A stretch of DNA of 11,133 bases from Xanthobacteraceae bacterium (GTDB taxonomy: Bacteria > Pseudomonadota > Alphaproteobacteria > Rhizobiales > Xanthobacteraceae). The notes under the pieces are model-generated. The model made no database searches. It was not told where the DNA came from and saw only the letters and a program-made list of their open reading frames with translations. Below are positions 1-6,200 of the stretch, piece by piece. The position numbers and the translations under genes are program-made. The first letter of the stretch is position 1. Each line of letters begins with the position of its first letter. The stretch spans positions 1-11,133 of the forward strand of contig JASHXZ010000157.1 of the NCBI GenBank assembly GCA_030043285.1. Direction: 5' to 3'.

Positions 1-1421
1 ACCAGCGCCAACAGTTCGTCGACGTTGTGCCGCGCGTAAAGCGTCGCACCGGTTCGAACTGGATCGCCCGCGTAATAACGCTCGTACTGAAGCATGCGCT
101 GGCCGAACTGGGTGCCGGTTGCATCCCAAGCCAGCTTACCGAGATGAATCCGGCTCTCGGCATCGATGCCTGCCCCACGATAATAGGCGGCAATATCCGA
201 ACCGATATCCGAGGTTAAGTCATTGTGCGTCGGATTGATCAGCAGCCCACCGGCGCCAATGACCTGCACGACCTTGACGATGCGCTCATACATGCGCGGC
301 AGGTGATAGCGGATGCTCTGCAGCGGCGGCCAAGCCGGGCGGATCGCTCCGCTCTCAGTGCGTTCTGCCTTCGTCTCCGACAGATGAAGCGCCCCTTCGA
401 TTAACTGGAGGAAACCGAGGATCTCGCCGAGTTGCTCTTGAACGTGGAGGAATACGTCCGTCTTCACGGAGCGCGATACCGCGATGGCGATTCCGACCAG
501 AAACTTGCACTTGGCAAGCCCGCGGATCGCCGTCTGATGTCCCCTATTGTTTTGAATGCTGGCGCTGGTAAATAGCTTATTTGCAAGCGTCACATTTTCA
601 TGAAGAAACACGCGTTCCCAGGGAATCATAACATCGTCGAATACGACCATTGCATCCGGCTCCTCGAAACGGCTACCCAGCGGATGGTCCCATTTCGACA
701 TGCCACCATCGTCGAACGGCTCGCGGCAGATAAACTTCAAGCCGAGTGCATCGGTCGGGATGCCGAAAGCGAGGGCGTGTTTCTCCTCGTTTTCCGAAAC
801 GCTGCCTGGCAGCGGATACACAATGATTTCATCAGCGGTTGGACCATGAGTGGCGAGCATTTTGGCACCACGGACAACAAGGCCGTCGCCGTTCTTGTTG
901 ACGATCCCGAGATGCGCATAGGGGTTGCTCTGCTCGGCGGAACTCTTCGAACGATCAGTCTGCGGATTGACGATGGCATGCGTCAGGAACAGATCGTTTT
1001 TCCTGCAGTGATGATAGTAGTTTGACAGGTTCTTGCCGAAGTCCGCGCCCAGCTGCTTGAAAAAGCCGGTTTCCTCGAAGGCCATCAGCACTGTGTTGCA
1101 GTAGTCCGGCGAACGCCCAATCATGCCGAACGTCGCATCAGCCCAGACCGACATAGCCCGGCGACGATCCACTAAATCCTCTTGGCTGCCGGGGATGAGA
1201 TACGACATCCCATAGCTGTCATTGCTCTCGGAATCGGTAACGGACATCTTGACGCTGCGCTTTGGCGACGTTTGCAGATCGTACAAAGCTGCAATCGCTT
1301 CGATAGGTCGCTGAAAGAGGGCATCAGATGTGACATCGTCGATCTTCCGGCCGGCGATCCAGACGGTCTTCTTCGCCTGCGCCTTCAGACCCGCGATATA
1401 ATCCTGACCGGTACGAACCAT
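1..1421 (-). CDS. hpaB: 4-hydroxyphenylacetate 3-monooxygenase, oxygenase component (HpaB family), C-terminus cut by window edge
   Basis: The reading frame is open from an ATG at 1421 to the window edge without a stop, about 473 codons. HpaB proteins are about 480-520 residues, so only the extreme C-terminus is missing. Family members use reduced flavin supplied by a partner reductase to ortho-hydroxylate phenols such as 4-hydroxyphenylacetate. Visible signatures are the N-terminal start RTGQDYIAGL; the GRSPDY block (Arg103, Tyr107) and LTHAIVNPQTDR (His148), which resemble the substrate-binding Arg/Tyr/His of characterised HpaB; then HGPTADEIIVYPLPG and VPWERVF-like VMIPWERVFLH. Cysteines typical of the related 4-hydroxybutyryl-CoA dehydratase were not seen. 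An in-frame TAG lies three codons upstream of the ATG, which fixes the start; the ribosome site (AGGCGGGAC) is weak. No HpaC reductase gene is in view. The exact phenolic substrate cannot be told; the symbol denotes family. Confidence 0.9.
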   Translation of the reverse strand, partial: MVRTGQDYIAGLKAQAKKTVWIAGRKIDDVTSDALFQRPIEAIAALYDLQTSPKRSVKMSVTDSESNDSYGMSYLIPGSQEDLVDRRRAMSVWADATFGMIGRSPDYCNTVLMAFEETGFFKQLGADFGKNLSNYYHHCRKNDLFLTHAIVNPQTDRSKSSAEQSNPYAHLGIVNKNGDGLVVRGAKMLATHGPTADEIIVYPLPGSVSENEEKHALAFGIPTDALGLKFICREPFDDGGMSKWDHPLGSRFEEPDAMVVFDDVMIPWERVFLHENVTLANKLFTSASIQNNRGHQTAIRGLAKCKFLVGIAIAVSRSVKTDVFLHVQEQLGEILGFLQLIEGALHLSETKAERTESGAIRPAWPPLQSIRYHLPRMYERIVKVVQVIGAGGLLINPTHNDLTSDIGSDIAAYYRGAGIDAESRIHLGKLAWDATGTQFGQRMLQYERYYAGDPVRTGATLYARHNVDELLAL

Positions 1422-1747
1422 ATGTCCCGCCTATGCTCAGATGCGCTGCCGACAACGATCTGTTGGATAACCTCATGCCGTTGGTTTGCGGGCTTGCTGT
1501 GCATGTTCGCCGGGACCGGCGTATGCGCGCGGCTACGCCCGCAGCCAACTCGCAAATCAATGGTGCCAGCCTCTTTACACGATCAGTCCTTTCGCCGGTG
1601 TCTTTTTCAAGAGCTCAGCTGACATGACATTTCGGCATTTCGCGACACAGTAGGCGTAGCGTAGAAATAGAGTCAATTGCAGCCACGGAAGCATCATGGT
1701 ATTTGATGCGGCGTTCCAAAACATTGTGAGAGGGAGCGAGCGAACAG
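1422..1747. other. Divergent intergenic region between hpaB-like gene and monooxygenase remnant
   Basis: This 326-base gap separates the leftward monooxygenase from the rightward remnant/GlcG pair, so it should carry control signals for both. No convincing protein was found in it on either strand. An imperfect hairpin is possible at 1518-1539 (GGCGTA, 10-base loop, TACGCC). A candidate minus-strand promoter at 1647-1676 is listed separately. A plus-strand TTGCAG (1677-1682) with TATTTG 17 bases later is too weak to call. No adjacent transcriptional regulator gene is present. Confidence 0.5.
1647..1676 (-). promoter_or_regulatory. Possible sigma-70-type promoter for the hpaB-like gene
   Basis: On the minus strand there is TTGACT (1676-1671, five of six matches to the -35 consensus), then an 18-base spacer and TACTGT (1652-1647), a poor -10 match. 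It would start a transcript about 220 bases ahead of the hpaB-like ATG, leaving a long leader. The -35 is good and the -10 is weak, so this is a tentative call. Confidence 0.22.
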
Positions 1748-1849
1748 ATGTCGGTTGCCAGCAAGGACATCCTAATCGTCGGCGCGGGCATCGGCGGGTT
1801 GACGTTAGCTCTCTCGCTGCACGCCGTTGGCTTTGGCGACCGTATATGA
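1748..1849 (+). pseudogene. N-terminal remnant of an FAD-dependent aromatic monooxygenase
   Basis: This 33-codon frame starts at ATG 1748 with GGGAG about a dozen bases upstream and ends at TGA 1847-1849. Its product carries the dinucleotide-binding fold start KDILIVGAGIGGLTLALSLH, with the GxGxxG motif that binds the ADP part of FAD in salicylate hydroxylase/UbiH-type monooxygenases, which are normally near 400 residues. Resemblance continues to about LHAVG (base 1832). After that the frame reads into the GlcG/HbpS gene in another phase (GFGDRI, stop). The expected acidic residue ending the second beta strand and the rest of the enzyme are missing. The simplest reading is a deletion that removed the body of the monooxygenase and joined its 5' end to the next gene. 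The stump cannot be an active enzyme; it could still act as a translated leader for the overlapping gene. Confidence 0.75.
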
Positions 1850-2237
1850 AGGCGCGCAGAAACTTATTGACGCCGCCGTCGCGAAAGCGACCGAGATCGA
1901 AGTGCCAGAGTGCATCTCGGTCGTCGATAGCGGAGGACATCTTCTCGCATTCGGCCGCATGGATGGCGCTTTCCATATGTCTTTTGACACCTCGTTGATG
2001 AAGGCCAAGACGGCAGCCTGCTATGGCGAGCCGACCGGCAATATCGCGGCTGGCGTTGACATCAAGCTGGCCGTTGCAACACAAGGACAACGCATCAATC
2101 TGCCGGGTGGTGTGCCGGTGATAGTCGGCGGTCGCGTCATTGGCGCCATCGGTATCGGGTCGGGCACCGGCGAAGAGGACCGGCAGGTCGCAATGGCCGC
2201 AGTCAAGGTTATTTCCGGCGCCAAGCACTTTGACTGA
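1827..2237 (+). CDS. GlcG/HbpS-family (Haem_degrading) protein, 5' end at a deletion junction
   Basis: The 136-residue product matches the usual length and pattern of the GlcG/HbpS family (Pfam Haem_degrading): an N-terminal helix (GAQKLIDAAVAKATEI), then ISVVDSGGHLLAFGRMDGA, the LPGGVPVIVGGRVIGAIG block, and a C-terminal helix with GEEDRQVAMAAV. Streptomyces HbpS binds haem, but most homologues sit in catabolic operons (glc, aromatic degradation) with no settled role; no function beyond the family is claimed. The start is TTG at 1827. No in-frame ATG exists before Met45, and no Shine-Dalgarno sequence precedes the TTG. The gene overlaps the monooxygenase stump by 23 bases in another frame, so it probably lost its own ATG at the junction and may depend on ribosomes from the stump. 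The coding region looks intact after that. It converges on the molybdenum hydroxylase operon with 11 bases between stops. Confidence 0.82.
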   Translation: MALATVYEGAQKLIDAAVAKATEIEVPECISVVDSGGHLLAFGRMDGAFHMSFDTSLMKAKTAACYGEPTGNIAAGVDIKLAVATQGQRINLPGGVPVIVGGRVIGAIGIGSGTGEEDRQVAMAAVKVISGAKHFD

Positions 2238-2248
2238 CGCACGGTGGC

Positions 2249-4450
2249 CTAAACCTTCCCTCCTAATGCCGCTTTGACTCGCGTCGACGACATCGGCACT
2301 TCGCGCAGCCGGATTCCGGTCAGCCTGGCGAATGCGTTTCCTACGCACGCGGCAGTCAGCGGCACGCCATCCTCACCAACACCCGTCGGCATGTTGTCAG
2401 TAGAGATGACGGCGACTTTGATCTCCGGCACGTCTTCCATCCGCATGACCTGGTAATCCATGAAGTTCGACTGCTGCACGTGCCCGGCCTTGATCGTGAT
2501 CTCTTCCCGTAAGACGTGGCCAAGCCCATAAACGATGCCGCCCTCGATCTGAGCCGCAATGTTGCGCGGCTGCACGGCGACGCCGCAATCGATTGCCGCC
2601 CAGAAATTGTGAACCTTGATCTTGCCGCGGCGCGCATCGAGTGAGATCTCGGCGATGCCGGCCACCAGAGTCTCGTCCTTCTTCTCGATCGCCAGCCCGA
2701 GCGCGCGGCCTTCGCGCGGGCGGTCCCAATCGGCCATCTCGGCGACTGTTTTGAGAAGATGCGTCGCGCGAGGGCTATTGCGTGTGTGCTGCAGGCGATA
2801 GGCGAGCGGATCCCTGCCCTGTGAGTGCGCGATCTCGTCGATGAAACCTTCGATGGCCAACAGATTGTGCCCGACGCCGACGCCGCGCCAGGGCGACAGC
2901 CGCGTTCCGCAGATCTGGCGCACGAATTCGGCGCGGCGGTGCGGGAAGCCATAATGCTCCAGCACCGAACCCTTCATCAGGATGTGATCCTTGCCGCCGA
3001 TCCGCTCGAAAGAAGCCGGCGACATATAGGCCACCACCGACTCGCCGATGACGCGGTGGTGCCAGGCGACGATCATGCCGTCTGCGTCGAGGCCCGCCTC
3101 GATGTAATGCGCCGTCATCGGTCGGAATTTGCCCGCCTTCAGGTCGTCCTCGCGGCTCCACAGCAGTTTCACCGGCTTGCCAGCGACCTTGGCGAGCCGC
3201 ACCGCATCGATACCGACATCGGCGGGCGAGCGGCGGCCATAGGCACCCCCGAGCCAATGCTGGTGCACCGTGATCCGGTCGGGTGTGGTCTCGAGCACCT
3301 GGGCGACCGCGCTCATCACGCCACTAGGGCTTTGCGTCCCGATCCATACTTCCGCAGACTTACCATCGGGTGCGACACTCGCCGTCGCGTTCAGCGGCTC
3401 CATTTGCGCGTGGTAGACATAGCGGGTGCGGTACTCGGCCCGCATAACCGTCTTTGCGGCCGGAATTGCTTTCTCCACGTCGCCCGCGTTGAAGTAATCG
3501 ATGCCGCGTTTGCTTTTGTCGCGCGCAACGGCGGCGAAAGCCACGAGCGATTTCTCGCTGTCGAAAGATGCGCCCGGCGCATTGGTCCAGGTCACGGTCA
3601 GCGCGTTCTTTGCCGCTTGCGTCGCCTCGAAGCTCACTCCCAACACGCCGACGCCGTTGGGCAACCTCACCACGGCCGAAATGCCCGGAATCTTCCGCGC
3701 TTTACCATCATCGACAGTTTCGGGCGCGCCGCCGTCATACGGAGACTGCAGCAGCGCGGCATAGAGCATGCCGGGCAGGCGTACATCGATCGCGTACTTG
3801 GCCGCACCGCGGACTTTGAGCGGGACCTCGTCGCGCGCGAGATCGGCACCGATCAGCCGGAACTGGCTGAGCGGTTTCAGATCTTTCTCTTCGACCTTCG
3901 GTAATTCCGCGGGCGGCCGCGCGAACTTGGCGACCTCGCCGTAGGAGATGCGCCGGATGGAGGCTGGGTGGACGACGGCGCTCGGTTCGGTCGAAAGGTC
4001 AGCAACGGGCACCCCCCATTTGCTCGCCACCGCATCGAGCAGAACGCGGCGGGCCTGGGCGCCGGCCATGCGCAGCGGCTTGTAATAGGCCCGCACCGTC
4101 GCGCTGGAGCTAAAGGAGAGCGAGCCGTTGTACCAGGGATTGCCGTACTTCTTCGCATCGAGCGGCGACGAGGCGATCTTGACGTGCGCCCAGTCTGCGT
4201 CGAGTTCCTCGGCGATAATGGCAGGAAGCGCGGTGAAGCTCCCCTGCCCCATTTCCGCGGCCGGGGACATGATCGTTATCGTGCCGTCAGCCGAAATGTT
4301 GAGCCACCAGTTGGGCCAGACGCGATCGTCAGCTGTCGCATTGGTGACGAGTTCGAGCCCAGCCAAACCGAGGCCGAAGGATAATCCGGTCGCGCCCGCC
4401 AGGAAGCGGCGCCGGCTGAGCGAGCGTGTCTTGCTGCTGTTTCGCGCCAT
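2249..4450 (-). CDS. iorB: Molybdopterin-binding large subunit of an isoquinoline 1-oxidoreductase/aldehyde oxidase-like enzyme
   Basis: The 733-residue protein belongs to the xanthine oxidase superfamily, IorB branch, which hydroxylates N-heterocycles or oxidises aldehydes at a molybdenum cofactor. A twin-arginine signal (SRRRFLAG, residues 12-19, then a hydrophobic stretch to about 40) predicts export of the folded complex to the periplasm. Visible landmarks are AAEMGQGSFTALP (64-76), MEPLNATA (350-357), WLGGAYGRR (399-407), SPWRGVGVGHN (519-529), the QIEGGIVYGLG block (634-644) and GVGE (690-693). Glu693 aligns with the catalytic glutamate of this superfamily (Glu1261 of bovine xanthine oxidase). 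Length is normal and no key residue is missing. The ATG is three bases after the upstream subunit's stop, with GGAGGG inside that gene's last codons, so the two are translationally coupled. No cytochrome c domain (as in NicB), FAD subunit or XdhC-like maturase is in view. Substrate unknown; the symbol denotes family. Confidence 0.93.
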   Translation of the reverse strand: MARNSSKTRSLSRRRFLAGATGLSFGLGLAGLELVTNATADDRVWPNWWLNISADGTITIMSPAAEMGQGSFTALPAIIAEELDADWAHVKIASSPLDAKKYGNPWYNGSLSFSSSATVRAYYKPLRMAGAQARRVLLDAVASKWGVPVADLSTEPSAVVHPASIRRISYGEVAKFARPPAELPKVEEKDLKPLSQFRLIGADLARDEVPLKVRGAAKYAIDVRLPGMLYAALLQSPYDGGAPETVDDGKARKIPGISAVVRLPNGVGVLGVSFEATQAAKNALTVTWTNAPGASFDSEKSLVAFAAVARDKSKRGIDYFNAGDVEKAIPAAKTVMRAEYRTRYVYHAQMEPLNATASVAPDGKSAEVWIGTQSPSGVMSAVAQVLETTPDRITVHQHWLGGAYGRRSPADVGIDAVRLAKVAGKPVKLLWSREDDLKAGKFRPMTAHYIEAGLDADGMIVAWHHRVIGESVVAYMSPASFERIGGKDHILMKGSVLEHYGFPHRRAEFVRQICGTRLSPWRGVGVGHNLLAIEGFIDEIAHSQGRDPLAYRLQHTRNSPRATHLLKTVAEMADWDRPREGRALGLAIEKKDETLVAGIAEISLDARRGKIKVHNFWAAIDCGVAVQPRNIAAQIEGGIVYGLGHVLREEITIKAGHVQQSNFMDYQVMRMEDVPEIKVAVISTDNMPTGVGEDGVPLTAACVGNAFARLTGIRLREVPMSSTRVKAALGGKV

Positions 4451-4453
4451 GGC

Positions 4454-4906
4454 TCAGCCCTCCCGCGCCGCGCGCTGGATCGCCGCGATGATTTTCAGGT
4501 AGGTGCCGCAGCGGCAAATATTCCCGTTCATCTGTTCGACGATCTGATCGCGCGATGGATTTTTGTTGCGCGCCAGCAGCGCGGCAGCCTGCATGATTTG
4601 CCCGGACTGACAGTAGCCGCACTGCGGCACCTGTTCGGCGATCCAGGCTTTTTGCAGCGCATGCTGGCCGTCGGACGATAGCCCTTCGATCGTTGTGACC
4701 GATAGTCCTTCGACAAGAGACAGCGGCGTGATGCACGAGCGGACCGGATTGCCGTCGACATGGACGGTGCAGGCGCCGCACGCGGCGATGCCGCATCCGA
4801 ATTTTGTGCCGGTCAAGCCGAGATGTTCGCGCAACACCCAGAGCAATGGCGTGTCGGGATCGATCGCGACTTCTTGGCGTTCGCCGTTGAGTGTGACAGC
4901 CACCAT
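4454..4906 (-). CDS. iorA: 2Fe-2S small subunit of the isoquinoline 1-oxidoreductase-like enzyme
   Basis: This 150-residue protein passes electrons from the molybdenum site through two 2Fe-2S clusters. The plant-ferredoxin-type cluster is held by Cys38, Cys43, Cys46 and Cys58 ([17 protein letters not shown]). The second cluster, in the C-terminal helical domain, is held by Cys96, Cys99, Cys131 and Cys133 ([13 protein letters not shown] and ICRCGTY). All eight ligands are present and the length is typical. It has no signal peptide and is expected to ride out of the cell bound to its Tat-tagged partner. Translation starts at ATG 4906 behind a strong AGGAGGG (4911-4917). It is the first gene of a two-gene operon with the large subunit. 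A clear promoter was not recognised in the 128 bases upstream. Confidence 0.95.
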   Translation of the reverse strand: MVAVTLNGERQEVAIDPDTPLLWVLREHLGLTGTKFGCGIAACGACTVHVDGNPVRSCITPLSLVEGLSVTTIEGLSSDGQHALQKAWIAEQVPQCGYCQSGQIMQAAALLARNKNPSRDQIVEQMNGNICRCGTYLKIIAAIQRAAREG

Positions 4907-4989
4907 GTCGCCCTCCTGCCTTCTGTTCGGTCAAAGAAGCTAACACTCGGGCCCTGGAGGGGGAAGCGGCTTCGGACAATCCCCAGGTA

Positions 4990-5020
4990 GGCGCGCCATC
5001 CAAGCGGGGGGCGGCGCGCC
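4990..5020. repeat. Paired GGCGCGCC palindromes, possible hairpin terminator
   Basis: Two copies of the self-complementary octamer GGCGCGCC lie at 4990-4997 and 5013-5020. They can pair as an 8-base all-GC stem with a 15-base loop in RNA from either strand. The site begins 15 bases past the glycosyltransferase stop on the minus strand and lies upstream of the iron-sulphur subunit gene. It could end the transcript of the glycosyltransferase, but there is no T-run after it. Treat as a structural candidate. Confidence 0.4.
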
Positions 5021-5034
5021 ACTTCTATGGTCCG

Positions 5035-6147
5035 TCAATCTAGAGACGACTCGGTCGCGAAATTCGTTGCAGTGATTTTGCGTGTGACAGACTTGGCTGC
5101 AGAATTAGCCCACTTCACATACTTCTCGGAAGCGACCAGAAAGCCTTTTGCGACTAAATTATCAACGTCCGTAAACAGTTCAGCAGTGGATAGCTTGAAG
5201 CTTCGATTTGGAGCGTTGTTCAAGCCCTCAAGGTAGGCTTTGTACTCGTCGTTCACGAAAAATCCATATCTACCGCTCATAACGGCTTCCCTGACTTTGT
5301 CATAAAAGGATTGAACGAAGGGAAAGTGCAACAAGACACATGAGACGTCGGCGATCCGGGCGTTTTTTGCGTGGTGCCAGTGTACAAACGGCTCAAGCTG
5401 CCCGTCCATCAAAAACAAAGACACCTTCGTCAAGCCATTATTTGTACGAAACAGCTGATTTCTTATTCCTCCTGTGTGATGCATGATTCGCCCATCGGGA
5501 ACGTCTGAGTGTTTATACGTGTTTCTCGTCAAGGACGATATATCGTAGTAACGGTACTTCTCAACCAAATTGTCCTCCGGACTGCTGCGCAATTGTGAAA
5601 ACGGTCTATCTGAAAACATATCGAGCATCTGCGTGATAACCGCATTGTAGTTTTCCCGTGTCAAGTATGATATGAATTGGTGTAACGTGAGAGATCTTGA
5701 ATACGGAAAGTCAAAGAGCTCGTCTATATCCGCACACAGACACCAGTTACCTCGACAAAACCTTTCTGCCAAAAACAATTTCATTAGATTTTCGTAGCGA
5801 CTGTATGGAGCTGACGTCCGAAGAACGCTTACTTGCTCTTCCCCCAACAATCGAGAAAGACTGCCGTCGGTTGAATCATTGTCAAGGAACACAAAATGCC
5901 TAATACCAAGCCTTCTGTAGTGTTTAAGAAAGGAATCGACGTGCATAATTCCATTTCTCATCACGCATATAAGGATGACGTCATTTAAGTCGTACGTTAG
6001 CCGTTTTGGCCCTGTAAGATGTGAGATGCGGAACGGTAAGATTGCCTTCCGAAGGCGCAGCAGGTGTCGATTGAACTTGTTAAATTCTGCAATCGTATTG
6101 CGGACCCGGGAAATGCGCGCAGCGCCCCTATTCCGGATTTCACGCAT
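5035..6147 (-). CDS. Glycosyltransferase family 2-like protein (Glyco_tranf_2_4 type)
   Basis: The 370-residue protein shows the pattern of the GT-A fold group Pfam calls Glyco_tranf_2_4. CVMRNGIMHVDSFLKHYRRLG (61-81, RNE-like start of the domain, here RNG) is followed by IRHFVFLDNDSTDGS (82-96, nucleotide-sugar region) and a DxD-like ADIDELF (139-145), which would bind the metal and sugar diphosphate. The 50-residue N-terminus is basic. No membrane segment is obvious. It follows the NRPS gene by 53 bases on the same strand and is probably co-transcribed. ATG 6147 is directly preceded by an in-frame TAA; AAGG lies 12 bases upstream. Base composition stands out: two sampled 60-base stretches (5101-5160 and 5761-5820) are 43% GC, against 72% at 7501-7560 in the neighbour, which suggests separate acquisition. 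Donor sugar and acceptor are unknown. Confidence 0.82.
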   Translation of the reverse strand: MREIRNRGAARISRVRNTIAEFNKFNRHLLRLRKAILPFRISHLTGPKRLTYDLNDVILICVMRNGIMHVDSFLKHYRRLGIRHFVFLDNDSTDGSLSRLLGEEQVSVLRTSAPYSRYENLMKLFLAERFCRGNWCLCADIDELFDFPYSRSLTLHQFISYLTRENYNAVITQMLDMFSDRPFSQLRSSPEDNLVEKYRYYDISSLTRNTYKHSDVPDGRIMHHTGGIRNQLFRTNNGLTKVSLFLMDGQLEPFVHWHHAKNARIADVSCVLLHFPFVQSFYDKVREAVMSGRYGFFVNDEYKAYLEGLNNAPNRSFKLSTAELFTDVDNLVAKGFLVASEKYVKWANSAAKSVTRKITATNFATESSLD

Positions 6148-6200
6148 TTAGCTTTTTTACCTTCTACCGTCGCGTCGGCCGGCAATTCCAAGATTCATCC

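Noticed and set aside
1..1421. Reading the left-edge gene as 4-hydroxybutyryl-CoA dehydratase
   Set aside because: That relative needs iron-sulphur cysteines not seen at the expected places, whereas the Arg/Tyr/His pattern of HpaB monooxygenases is present.
1518..1539. GGCGTA/TACGCC inverted repeat as a regulator-binding site
   Set aside because: Only a 6-base stem in GC-rich DNA with no regulator gene nearby; noted only inside the intergenic entry.
1575..1625. A 16-codon minus-strand frame upstream of the hpaB-like gene, ending in KKTPAKGLIV
   Set aside because: No ribosome site, no family resemblance and no attenuator-like structure; short enough to arise by chance.
1575..2348. A 257-codon open frame on the minus strand opposite GlcG
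   Set aside because: It lacks any domain pattern and lies across a clearly recognisable plus-strand gene and the intergenic region; a shadow of GC-rich codon use.
2825..3904. A 359-codon plus-strand open frame opposite the molybdopterin subunit
   Set aside because: Its product is an Arg/His-rich sequence without motifs, antisense to a gene with all family landmarks.
4329..5003. A 224-codon minus-strand frame overlapping the iron-sulphur subunit in another phase
   Set aside because: The true frame has all eight cluster cysteines and a strong ribosome site; this one has neither.
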